NCBI GenBank assembly: GCA_023101725.1
Contig: JALJCO010010476.1
Location: 124,001-188,000 of the forward strand
Origin: Atherinomorus stipes
Taxonomy: Eukaryota; Chordata; Actinopteri; Atheriniformes; Atherinidae
DNA: 64,000 nucleotides
Direction of reading: 5' to 3'
Shown here: one piece after another, positions 12,101 to 22,139 of the stretch
Layout of the letters: the number at the start of each line of letters is the position of its first letter
How positions within the stretch are numbered: position 1 is the first letter of the stretch
Notes under the pieces: generated by a model
Told to the model about the DNA's origin: nothing
Seen by the model: the letters and a program-made list of their open reading frames with translations, nothing else
Databases searched by the model: none
Made by a program: the position numbers and the translations under genes

Positions 12101-15100
12101 CAGCCCTTGACTGGTGTGGAGAGAGTGATTTGTGAATCATTATTCATTCGCCTGTAGAGAACGCAATACCTGAGGAATGCAAATAACGTGCCACCAAATA
12201 GACAGCTGTGCCGTTAAAAGTGACAAACTACAGCTGTTATTATCTCAGATTGGATTTTTCCCCCTCTTGGAGCGCCCTCCATCTCCCATGTTTTGAGGCT
12301 TTCAGCTTCAACTATTTTTCTGTTTCATAGGTGAGACTTTGGTTTCCACCTTGTTGTGGTGGCACTCATCCATCAGCTCTTCATACGTAATGTGAACAGA
12401 AAGGGAAATATTAGGTTATTGCTCTTAATAGATGTGCATCTGAGCTGAGAGATAAACTGGCATATGAGCCATTTTCAAACTGTTGTGAAAAACAATCAAT
12501 CAAAGCAAAACTGTGCTCTTCTCCTGCTCGTTACCCTGTATATGTTGTATATTGATAATCATTAGCTAGGAGCACTGATCTGCTGCTGCAGGTGATAAAG
12601 CGGTGACATTGTTATAGGAATAGATGTGGTATTGAGGTGGTTGGGTTCCTCCCAGTCTTTGATTCTTATGGGCTTTAAACAGGAAACTAGGATTACACAT
12701 AATGACAGGGACCCCTTAGAATCAATCCAGCCTAGGAGCCGCCGTGTGAAAATGGATTTGTGATGCTGTTCTTTGCAATCTGTCCAATCCCAGCCCCAGA
12801 GCTTGTGGGGCTAATCTCATAATTGCCCTAACCCCCTCGTATTGTTCTGACTGAGAGTTACCATTAAGTGTGAGGATATCTTTGTCCTGCAATGTCAGGT
12901 GTCCTGCTGGACAGGAACAGAGAAAGAAAAAGGGGAAAAAAAACAACAAGAGAGCTGAAAGAGTGACAAAGACATTTAAAAGTAAGAAAACACTCCATGT
13001 TGGCTGTTCTACTTCCTCCTGGCTCTGCCATAAATGTTTAACACTCAGCAGGTGAATGAAATGTCCTTTATGGTAAAACAAGACAAAGCACAAAGAATTG
13101 TGTTTTGATATTTATGGAGTTCAAAGATTCTGAAGTATTTTCAATTTCATTTTCTACATCTCAGTGGAAAATGTTATGTTTTTTATTCTACTAGTTATAT
13201 GACAATTATCGTTACAGAGGTTGCCAGCGTCTAACACTAAGCATTGTCTTAATCCCTGAAACATCTTCAGGTTCAGTAATGCTTCACTATTGTTCAAGGC
13301 CAGATTGGACTGTATTTGGTCTTTTGGATTTATATCTATTTTACTCTTATTACCAGGCCAGAGTACAATTGAAAAAACTCCTGAGAAAATTGACATTTTC
13401 ACTCTAAATCCAGACTGTATACTAGAGAATAATTAAAAGCCCCCAAAAAGTGAACCAGTGATGAAGTATGTAGTTAAATCTACTAATAAACCTACTATTT
13501 GTGTTAACAGCACAGTTACATTGCATTTAGCCAGTGCAGGAGGCTCCAGCGAACAGCTCATCAACTACATACAGTAAAGTCTTAATTAATTCCTGCACCA
13601 AAAATTGTTTTCCAACCTTTTTTTTTTGGGGGGGGGGGGGGGGGTCAAGCTTTCAATAAACAAACACTAAAACTGGTTCAAATCCGTTTTACCAATACTT
13701 TGAAATGCAGCATTAAAGATTATAAGCCTCCCACTGCTTCATTTGCATCAGTGAAGTTTCTGATTCCTCATGTCCACTCATATTTTAGCTGATTTTTTCT
13801 TTTTTCTAACTTTCTGCAAAGTGTGGAATTCTCCATGTTCTTCCCTTATGATTCTTCATCTGCACCTTCAACCTGATAACAAATACCTTCATGTTAAACA
13901 AGTGATCTAATGAGCTTTGTGCCTGCTGTTTGTTCAGGCTGGTGAAAATCAAGGAGTGGGTGGACAGTCACGACCCCGGGGCCCTGGTCATCCCCTTCAG
14001 CGGCAACCTGGAGAGCCAGCTGCAGGACAAGAGTGAAGAGGAGAGGCAGAAGTACTGCACAGAGCACAAGACGCAGAGGTTAATTAGCATTCTGTCTCCC
14101 CACACTTTATTATCAGCTGTGTCCTCCATGCACTCCTTTAATTGCATGTGCTGATAGAATAATAAATGGCAGAGTAATTACCATTATAAAGCAAAGGATC
14201 CCTCTTCTTACTGAACAACTCAGTCAAAGGGTTTTCCTCTAAATTAAGTTTTTAACTGTCATCTGTCATCTGTAGGTATAATTATAACTTGGGCATTTTG
14301 AGTTTATTGTTCTCGTGTGAAAACCTCTATGAAGAGAAAAATTGTGACAGCAGGTTTTTTTTCTCCTCCCAGCACAGAACGAGGCATCGCATTGAATTTT
14401 TAAAAATGTTAAATGAGTCTACAAGCGTTCTAATTAATCATAGAAACCATTGGAGGGTTGAATGTCTTATGTGAAACGAAGTGACCCATCTTATTCAGTT
14501 AATGAGTTTATATTGGAATGAATGGCGCTCTGCTACTGAAGTGAACTTTGTCTTGGCATATGTGGCAATAAAGAATACTTAAACAGTTCAGACCCTCCAG
14601 CTCAAGCAGAAATTTCTCTCCACCAGCTCTCTGACTAAGATCATCAAAGCAGGCTACGCAGCCCTGCAGCTGGAGTACTTCTTCACCGCCGGCCCAGACG
14701 AGGTCCGTGCGTGGACCATTCGGGTAAGAGCCAGACGCCTGCTGTGCACCGACATGTGAGAGTGAGGGTGTGTACCAGATGCACACACACAAATACACAC
14801 AGTATCCCATGTTCCACCCTGCTGGCACCCTCACTGATATCACACACTTTCAACTTTGTCATGGTTGTGCTTTAGCTAGTCATTACAGACCAAGGATAAC
14901 TTCAATTACTGGTGAGCTGCTGAACGGTGAAAGTGGGGGCTACATTGATTGAGGAGGGCAACAATTGATTTTGCCCATTACGTCCATGAGAATGTTTCCA
15001 TCCTGTGCAGATCTGCCTACCCTCCTCCTGCCGCTGGAGATAAGGAGCCTGTGCATTGTGCCTGCCTAATCTGTGTGACGGAGGTTGTCTGTGCCAAAAT

Positions 15101-18100
15101 TGATGTCGCTTTTCATTCGACTGTTTGTGGGCCTTGCTGGGGGCGCCTCCTCCCTGTGTGTCTCAGTTTACTGAGCCCAGCCCGCCAAGAGCTTTGTGCA
15201 ATGGGATCGCAGGATTTACATCAATACAGATGTTGGCTTTGCATGTTGGTATTGAAGTTATTTTTTGTTTGTTTGTTTTTTCTTTGAGCTGATAAAAGTG
15301 CAGATACAATAACAGCAAGTTACATTTTATTTATGTATGCAGGAGATGTAAAGTAACTTCCGAATGACTTTTTTTAAACTAAGGATTGTGACCTATTATC
15401 ACATGTAGTCGTATCCGTTCTGTAAAGTAATTTGAAATCAAATTGTCATAATACAGAACACTTTCAATCCTATAAATGTGACATATCCATTTGACTATGG
15501 AGGCACATTTTCAAAAGCTTTGCAATTTTCCAAAATGGCATTGAATCAAAGAACTTGTCACCAAGCAGATCATTATTGTTTTGTTCCCTGAATGTGAATC
15601 TGCTCACATTTCATTGTAGCCTACTCAAAGTAAAATAGTCTGCGATAAATTCTCTTTATTTTCATACAGAAACACTTAATCTAAGTCTGGCATATGTTAT
15701 ACATCATCTTCCATATGCCAGTATTTCACCCAAAAAAGGCAAAAAGCTGCATTATAAGTATTATAAATGTATTATATTATGTACTATAAAGTAAAATAAA
15801 TTTAAAATTTTCAGGAACAAAAAATAAATTTGAAAGCTGTTGATTACTTCTCTTAACTTTAGAGGAGTATAGCACAAGTTCCGGCTTTTTTCCAGAAGTG
15901 TGCCCCTCCTGGCGACGAGTGGAAGTGACGCCAATGTTGTGCACACGCGTGGTCCGCTTCAGCTGCATTGGTCTTCAGTTTAACCCACACTCCACTCAGT
16001 CTAAGCCTAGATTTGATGGCACAATGTCTACTGAGGTAATAAATTTATAAATCTGCAAGTTGTTTAGTACATTACCATTTGATATTTGAGTCAACTGATT
16101 AACTTTGTGCTAACAGTAATAACAGGCTAACACTGGTTTGTAGTTCAAGAACAGATCTGAGCTCCTTCCATTTATGGAAAGCTGCTTCGATGTTGACTCT
16201 CATCTTACTATGGCGCCAGTCAGACTCCAGTTTGGTCCCCTCTGTCACACTAAACAAAACTTTTCTTTTATGTGGAGTCTGAGTTGGGGTTTGAGAGACA
16301 CTTGATTCCAGTCTTTTGTTATCCATCTTTTAGCAGTAGGCTAGTTGTCAGTGTTGTCTCGATGATGCACTAATGGTGGTGGAATACACAGCACAATACT
16401 GGCGAACAAGCACTCGCAGCACGTCACACTCATGCACACCTCTGAGGCTTCAACCCGAATCCCTGTCATGAAGAAACAGTACTATAGAGACAACTGCAGT
16501 GAAGCGAGATCAGCTCATTCTACACATCAGACAATTGTAAGAACATGTGGGGGAAGGAAAAGATTGATATTTAGCATTTAAACTGGCGCAATGCACCTTC
16601 AAGTGCAGCGGATGCAGAAATGTGGGCTGTGCCTGGTTTTGCAGAGGAACATGTATGCCACCCCAAATACATAAACAAGTAATAGGAAATATATCTAGCT
16701 AGCTAACTAGGTGCTGGGTTTGTGGCTGGATCGTGACATGATTGCTGACTGAGATAAAGAGCTTTTCAGAGAGGCAGAGTCTCTCAGAAGTAAAGAATTG
16801 AAGAGGTACAAGAAATCTTTTAAAAAAGAGCTGCATTAAAGGCTTTATAGAAGATGTTTCTTTCAACAATTTTTGCAATATTCTGTAAAATTGGGTTCAC
16901 TACCCCATATGCTATGATTAATTAAAAGCTTTAAATACATAAATATTATTATACATCAGTTGTGAAAGTAATGGGGCTGGAAAAAACATCCGCCAATCAT
17001 CTCTGCATTCCTTAATTTTTTCATTTGTCTACTGGCTCATCAATCACTTTTACTACCGTAGTAAGAGTGATTGACTGTTGAACTGACCGGTCAGAAGGTC
17101 AGTTCAACAGGTAATAGGCGAGACTGATCAATGAGAGCGATTGATTGGCTAGTGCAATACTGTGTCCCGGAAGCTGTGCTCACTTGTCTGGCGTTTACAG
17201 CAGGTAGCTAACATCATCATTATGCAGTCAGCGACGTTCAGATGACATCCCGTTTACTTGCGTTTGTGACATGGTGGGAGAATCTGTACCTGCTGTCTGC
17301 TGAACACCAGAGTGGCTCATGCACATTATTCTGTGTCCAGAGGAGGGAGCTGTGAATCTAGCAGGTTGGTCTTGCGCATGCGCATTATTCAAAACTCGCT
17401 AGCAGTCTCTGCTTTCTGAAATGAAGAAACATTTCCTACAGCCCCTTTAAAAAAAATGTGGATTATTTTATCTCCAATGCAGAATTGCTATATTGCTGTT
17501 AAACTTTCAAAGTTTCATTGTTTACCGTTAATAATTTTATATAAAACTATCAACAAATCTATCTAAACTGTCAGCAAGAAGCTAAAGTGACCTTCATCCA
17601 AACACAGTTACTAAAACACTGGTGTTCAGATTGCTTTTTAATGAATAGAAAATTTGGTTTTTCTGCTGCACTACATGGCTACCAAATCTCAAAGTACAGA
17701 GGAACCACCTACACATGACTTACCAAATATTATGTCACATTAATAGTCAATATAGATCAAACAAAACCCATCTGAAAAAGTTTGAAGTCAAACTTTGTCA
17801 AGAGGACCTAACTGTAGTTACAATGACCGACAAGGGCGCCACCATACATTCAATCCATACAGGAAGTCTCAAGCGGAAGTTAGTTAAACATCGCTAAGAG
17901 TATCTATCTGCGGCTTGCAAACAGATGCGTGGATAGGACATATGGCGACGTATCGTGACTGCAGTTGGGTCCCTCTCAACTTTGTTGATTATTTTTTACT
18001 GTCCTTTGAGACTGCAGGTTGGAGAACTTCTCTTTAATTTGGCTTTTGCTTTTTTAATTTTTATCTTTTTAAACAAAAAGTATAAGATTAAAGTCAGATG

Positions 18101-21100
18101 ATATCACCAGCTTCAGGCACACACCCATCTCATTGTGACTGATGTCTTCGCTATTTACAGAAAAGTCCCAAAACACTTCAAAGGCATCCTCAGAAACAGG
18201 CTTGTCCTCAGCATAAGTGATTACAGGCAGCCTTGATTGTGTGTGAGGGGCATTTAGTCAGGTAAGCATCAGTGAGTAACTATATTAAGCCAATACATCT
18301 TGCATTGTAAAAACTACGCTCAGTAATGTCGTGTTCCTAAGTCCTTTAACATGCTTTATTAGGCAGCCTCGAGGTGACCATTATCTATCAGCCTGCTCTG
18401 CATAGCTCTTAACTAGGACAATGTGGATCTCTTGTAATGCGCTGTATGAAAAAAATCCCTCCCTTAATCTATTTTTTTCTCCAGATAGACAAACCTTGAT
18501 GCTGATTAATGGTAGTTAAACTCACAAGTACTCAGTCAATGAGATTGCAAATAGATGGTAATGTATTAGAGTCATTAAATACGCATCATTCTTGTGGCAT
18601 GAAATATGTTGACCCCAACCTGATTATATACATAATTAAAACTGCTCAACAGCTCCCGAGCACGGAGCTGCAGAGCAGAGAAAGAGCAAGCAGGTCGACA
18701 GGCAGGAGTCATAATGATACACAGCAGCCACGTCACTTATTTGGGTCATTTGTCATTTCACCGCGACATTATTTCAGTGCATATAAATTGCACATTTTAT
18801 CAGTCAGCAGTTGTGTCATGGAGCATTAGAGACGATTCAAGGTACAAAAATCTTCTATTACTATTAAACTGTTGATGTGTTTTGTAAAATAGTGTTTTTG
18901 GAAAAATTCTATTTACACACACTGAAAGCAGATTCACACTCAAGTCACAGCAGTTTGCAGTATAAACTACAGTGTAATATTACCTAGGGTTGGAAATGAA
19001 TTTGAATTACCAAACTCTAGTGGGTCACAATCGTAAGGCCTGATGCAGTGAGGTCTATACCACCCTGGTCTCTCATTGCAACGCTGGGTCTTCTTGCTGT
19101 CATGACCAGAGAGCTGAGCAGCGACCCACAATGAGGCAAGATTGCTTGGACAGAAATCAATACCACCACGGAATGGGAATCAGAAGGCATTGATAGCAGC
19201 TCTTGGTCCTTATCGGTGTCCAGGCTGCCCTAGCAGGGCACAGCCGAGTGGAAAGCTATCCAGAAATCAGAACTGAGGCAAGAATACCCCCGACTGAAAA
19301 ACACCCCCAGAGCGATCACAGCGCTATCACCCCATCAAACACCATGTCGCTCGCATGCTGTAATCCATCTTCGCCAAAACAATTCATTTGTCCTCTCTTT
19401 TCCTTCCTCATGACAGAAGGGAACCAAGGCTCCACAGGCTGCGGGGAAGATCCACACAGACTTTGAGAAGGGCTTCATTATGGCAGAAGTAATGAAATTC
19501 CAGGATTTTAAAGAGGAAGGCAGCGAGAACGCTGTCAAGGTGAGTAGTCAGAGTGCCAGAAGAGATGAGGGGAAGTCTCCTGTGATCAGTAGAGCTGACA
19601 GTCACCACACAGCTCCTTCTGAAAACCGCTCTTCACCTTTACTCAGGGGAAGAAATTACTGCACACACTCCAGCACCACTCCTGACAAGCCGGCTGATTC
19701 TGGCTCTAAACACTGCCATTGTGCTCCAGCTGTGCATATCTTTATCACAATGTGTCTTAACTGGCTGATGGTAGTTCTTGCTCGTGGCTCAGCACAGTTG
19801 CTCAGAGGAAGCACTTCTTCACCTCTCCAGGCATTTAACAGATCTATAGAGCGCGCTGTTAGCTTAGAGCTCTCTTGCCAAATCCCCAAGTCGCTCTAGG
19901 CATGTGACAGTGATATAAAGCGGCAAGTTAAATAAAGTGTGAAATTCCTCAAATAAGGACTGCTTCATGGATGGGCAGCACAGAAATATGACTTGCATAT
20001 CTTACTTTCATGATGGCCAGTGTTTGTTTTGACCTTTTAACTGTGATGTAGGTTGTTCACGTGCACGCTCCTGTCAAATGTAATGACTGATTTCATGCTG
20101 AATTTGTGAAGACAATAACTAGGCTCCAACCTGCAGCCAGTAGCTGCACTGCAGAATGCATCAATGTGCTTTTCTTTTTAGCTGCATGTTAAATTCAGCC
20201 TTAATTTAGCTTTTGATCTGTAAGCTGACAGTACAGAGTTAAAAATCAACTATTAAACACTGTAGGGTGCTTTTTAGTTTCCCTCTTTTTTTTTCTTTTT
20301 TATAATTAAATTTCCATTAAGAGAAAAATCCTAATTGAATTCTCAGTTAATTAAATGAAAGGAGAAGTGACTAACTTCACTGTGTGTGACCCTTGTGAAC
20401 AGCAGCTGTAAGCCATGTTGTCGCGATCTCTCTATCAGCACCATCAAGTCCATGTACCCACTTACAGGCACAACTAATATAATTATGGTGGCACAAAGGC
20501 CCCATGAACACCAGTGCAGAAGGGAAGCTCTGAAAAAAAACAAAAAAAAAAAACATTTGAACCTCCTAACTATTCAAGCCTTTTCCCCTCCCATAAATAA
20601 GTGATTTTTAATGCAGCAGCAGTGTATTGTCCACACCCCTCATAAGCTGCTAACACACAGTGAAATGTGTCGGTCTCTGGGGGTTTCACTATTGTTATCC
20701 AAGGTTGAGATCTGAGTGTCAGGTCTTTACTGCATGCTCTCTTACTAATCCCTTTTTGAGCCTCAGAAGAACATGGAGCATTTCTAACTGTGGCATTAAG
20801 GCTCTTGCTATTTAATGCCAGTTGTGGGAATAGGCTGCCTGAATAGGGGCAGTGTACGGGGATATCACATTATTAGTAATCATATCTGCTTAAGCCAAGC
20901 TTGCTGCTCCAGATGGCTGCTTTCAAGTGCAAATGAACCAGTTAGACGTGTCTGGTTTAATACATACTCAGGAATCACAAATAGCCATTGATTTTTTTTT
21001 TTCCTGTCTCCCTCTCCATCCACTGTCTCTGGTGGTATTGAGCATGGATTAAATGGTCTCCTGAGCCTTTAAAGGGACATTGATTCTTCTAATTAATTGT

Positions 21101-21744
21101 GCACTGTGCAGAACCAGAATGCATAAACCTGTCTGTATTAGCGCTTCAAGTCAATTATTTTGAGTTTGCCGGGAAGGAGAACAAACACTTACTGTATACA
21201 AAAGAAATGTTGGAACTTATTTAGTTTCCTTGAGAAGTTTCATAGTGCTGTAATCAAAGGCTTATTAACATTTTGTGCTCGTGCACATGAAACTGAAATG
21301 GGCAGAGGAGAGGATTACTCACTCAGTGGGAATTCAGGCACCCCATGAGCAAAACATGAACACAGTCGTGTGTGTGCATGTGTGTGTGTGTGTTTGCATA
21401 GATGAACAAGAGCATGCTATTTGCAAGCGCATTAGTTATTGTAGGTGACAAAATAGAGTGGATAATACTCCACTTTATGTTGTTACTTTCAATAAAAAGG
21501 CTTTTTTTGGATTCTGCTTTGTTCATAAGTGACTAGCTAAAGTGTGCAATAATCTGTAACCTTTCACCACTCAATATTTTGTATGTGCATTTATTTTAAT
21601 TTAGCCTTTTTTTTTTCTTTTTTCTGTCTGCTTATATTACAGGCAGCTGGGAAATACAGACAACAGGGACGGAACTATATTGTTGAAGATGGAGACATCA
21701 TCTTTTTCAAATTCAACGCACCAAATGCACCAAAGAAGAAGTGA
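3051..21744 (+). CDS. ola1: Obg-like ATPase 1, C-terminal half (six last coding exons; 5' partial)
   Basis: OLA1 is a cytosolic P-loop NTPase of the OBG/YchF family that prefers ATP over GTP and is linked to translation and stress responses. The coding exons are 3051-3131, 3469-3566, 13938-14078, 14627-14723, 19417-19539 and 21643-21744. All phases match when joined, giving 213 codons plus TGA, which corresponds to about residues 184-396 of the 396-residue human protein. The motif NLSE, which replaces the usual NKxD guanine-specificity motif and is the signature of the ATP-using subgroup, lies in the second exon here. The C-terminal TGS domain begins around [15 protein letters not shown] and ends in a lysine-rich tail, PKKK. 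The P-loop and switch exons are upstream of the window. All introns use GT/AG; the donor after the third exon here (GTTAAT) is weak. The gene lies about 8.8 kb upstream of SP3 in the same orientation. The identification is very secure. Confidence 0.97.
3132..3468 (+). other. OLA1 intron a-b
   Basis: This short 337-base intron runs from donor GTAAGA to an acceptor with tract TTTTCCACAG. It contains an AT-rich stretch with a C-run/T-run near 3250-3270. Nothing else was recognised. Confidence 0.85.
3469..3566 (+). CDS. ola1: OLA1 internal coding exon b (G4 motif NLSE)
   Basis: This 98-base exon starts IEVLNKYLF and contains [17 protein letters not shown]. The final tryptophan codon is split (TG|G) with the next exon. 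NLSE is the ATP-selective variant of the G4 motif. The donor is GTAAGT, followed by a 10.4-kb intron. Confidence 0.96.
11740..12260. promoter_or_regulatory. candidate conserved noncoding (enhancer-like) segment in OLA1 intron
   Basis: This stretch differs from the flanking AT-rich intron: balanced composition, few homopolymers, and several TAAT/ATTA, CAGCTG-type and ATGCAAAT-like words (for example GAATGCAAATAA near 12175 and CAGCTGT near 12200 and 12232). No coding frame is convincing. The idea that it is a cis-regulatory element is an inference from composition and from the known richness of noncoding conservation around vertebrate developmental loci; no alignment was done. Confidence 0.25.
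12700..12920. promoter_or_regulatory. candidate conserved noncoding segment in OLA1 intron
   Basis: A compositionally balanced island of about 220 bases within AT-rich intron, containing AATCAATCC, CCAATCCC and TAATCTCATAATTG-type words. No splice sites or coding frame explain it. The regulatory role is inferred only. Confidence 0.22.
13618..13644. repeat. T10-G17 homopolymer junction
   Basis: Ten T followed by seventeen G in an OLA1 intron. Length may be uncertain because of assembly. Confidence 0.9.
13938..14078 (+). CDS. ola1: OLA1 internal coding exon c
   Basis: This 141-base exon completes the split tryptophan and encodes [20 protein letters not shown] through to KTQ plus the first two bases of a serine codon. 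It matches the family segment between G4 and the TGS domain. The donor is AG|GTTAAT, a poor match to consensus beyond GT, but the phase and the next exon (completing the serine) support it. Confidence 0.94.
14079..14626 (+). other. OLA1 intron c-d
   Basis: A 548-base intron starting at the weak donor GTTAAT. The first 120 bases (TTAATTAGC, ATTGCATGTGC, GTAATTACC) and about 14380-14470 (CTAATTAATCATAG) are rich in homeodomain-type TAAT motifs and may be regulatory. It ends with a CTCTCCACCAG acceptor. Confidence 0.75.
14627..14723 (+). CDS. ola1: OLA1 internal coding exon d (start of TGS domain)
   Basis: This 97-base exon completes the split serine and encodes [19 protein letters not shown] and [13 protein letters not shown]. 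It corresponds to the start of the OLA1 TGS domain. It ends in phase 0 before donor GTAAGA. Confidence 0.96.
16099..16330 (-). pseudogene. decayed mobile-element coding remnant
   Basis: The minus strand carries an open stretch with the signature [18 protein letters not shown], which resembles the RVNIG.AF.RW..L motif I recall from short proteins encoded by fish DNA-transposon-derived repeats. There is no splice context linking it to OLA1, and the surrounding 15.88-16.6 kb is GC-richer than the rest of the intron, as expected for an inserted element. The family is uncertain and the boundaries were not found. Confidence 0.4.
16840..17446. mobile_element. nonautonomous TTAA-flanked inverted-repeat element
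   Basis: The 5' end reads AGGCTTTATAGAAGATGTTT and the reverse complement of the 3' end reads AGGGGCTGTAGGAAATGTTT, imperfect inverted repeats of about 23 bases. Both sides are flanked by TTAA (16836-16839 and 17447-17450), the target duplication of piggyBac and Kolobok elements. No transposase frame was seen, so the element is probably a nonautonomous derivative (607 bp). The inverted-repeat match is imperfect, so the call is moderate. Confidence 0.5.
17077..17108. repeat. perfect 12-bp inverted repeat (hairpin)
   Basis: GTTGAACTGACC at 17077-17088 is the exact reverse complement of GGTCAGTTCAAC at 17097-17108, with an 8-base loop. It lies inside the TTAA-flanked element. It is probably an internal palindrome of that element. 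Confidence 0.8.
19417..19539 (+). CDS. ola1: OLA1 internal coding exon e (TGS domain)
   Basis: This 123-base exon (41 codons, phase 0) encodes [20 protein letters not shown] and the following [21 protein letters not shown]. This is nearly identical to vertebrate OLA1. Donor GTGAGT. Confidence 0.97.
19540..21642 (+). other. OLA1 last intron
   Basis: A 2.1-kb intron from GTGAGT to TTATATTACAG. It contains A-rich and T-rich runs (near 20534, 20990, 21606) and a TG repeat at about 21369-21394. No exon or element was recognised. Confidence 0.8.
21643..21744 (+). CDS. ola1: OLA1 terminal coding exon with stop
   Basis: This exon encodes [20 protein letters not shown] and [13 protein letters not shown] followed by TGA at 21742-21744. 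It is the highly conserved OLA1 C-terminus. It is preceded by a strong T-rich tract and CAG-type acceptor (TTACAG). Confidence 0.97.
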   Translation, partial: AAGKYRQQGRNYIVEDGDIIFFKFNAPNAPKKK

Positions 21745-22135
21745 CCCAAAGGAAAAAAAAAAAAGTTTACATAACTGACTGTTTCAATGCTTTTTTTCTT
21801 TCTTTTTTGTGAAAAAGGGGGGTTGATAGCCTTTTCCAAACATTTTGTTTTCCCATCCTGTAGGATCAAGTCCCACTACACGTGCCAAAGCGCAGGTTCA
21901 GTAAACTCTGACAGCTAAGCTATTTAAGATCAGGATCAGCCCCCCACTCCAAATTGTAGCAGCATTTGAAGGAGCATATTACTCTCCAGATACTTCATTA
22001 ATCTCCATCACGGGTGCCAGCACTGACACAGCTGACAGTGGGGACAATGCCACCTGCTCCTCTCCCCTTCTGCAGATAATGCATGTTTTACAGTAGGCCA
22101 GATGTCTACACTCAATAAAACATTTAACAAAACCA
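21745..22135 (+). other. OLA1 3' untranslated region
   Basis: This is noncoding sequence between the OLA1 stop codon and the first canonical poly(A) signal with a GT-rich downstream element. It includes A-runs and T-runs just after the stop. The exact cleavage site cannot be read from sequence alone. Confidence 0.7.
22114..22119 (+). terminator. OLA1 poly(A) signal AATAAA
   Basis: AATAAA lies 370 bases after the stop codon. It is followed within 20-40 bases by a GT-rich stretch (GTCTGTTTGTGTTTTGGG), the arrangement expected for a cleavage and polyadenylation site. Confidence 0.75.
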
Positions 22136-22139
22136 GTCT

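Larger units (their letters stand above)
3567..13937 (+). other. OLA1 large intron b-c (10.4 kb)
   Basis: This is the longest intron in the window. It contains simple repeats (TG runs near 4690, CAAA near 7450, T/TTTC near 9258-9295, TTG near 10450, CA near 11620, T10 followed by G17 at 13618-13644). Several segments stand out from the AT-rich background as relatively GC-balanced and motif-dense: about 4780-5010, 5640-5960, 8700-8960, 11740-12260 and 12700-12920. No splice-flanked exon or long coding frame was recognised. The intron ends with a pyrimidine-rich tract and CAG at 13935-13937. Confidence 0.8.
14724..19416 (+). other. OLA1 intron d-e with transposon remnants
   Basis: A 4.7-kb intron. 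It holds a decayed coding remnant on the minus strand near 16099-16330, a TTAA-flanked inverted-repeat element (16840-17446), and a perfect 12-bp inverted repeat at 17077-17108. The part from 17450 to 19416 is ordinary AT-rich intron, with a more balanced island at about 18640-18800. The acceptor is ATGACAG at 19410-19416. Confidence 0.75.
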
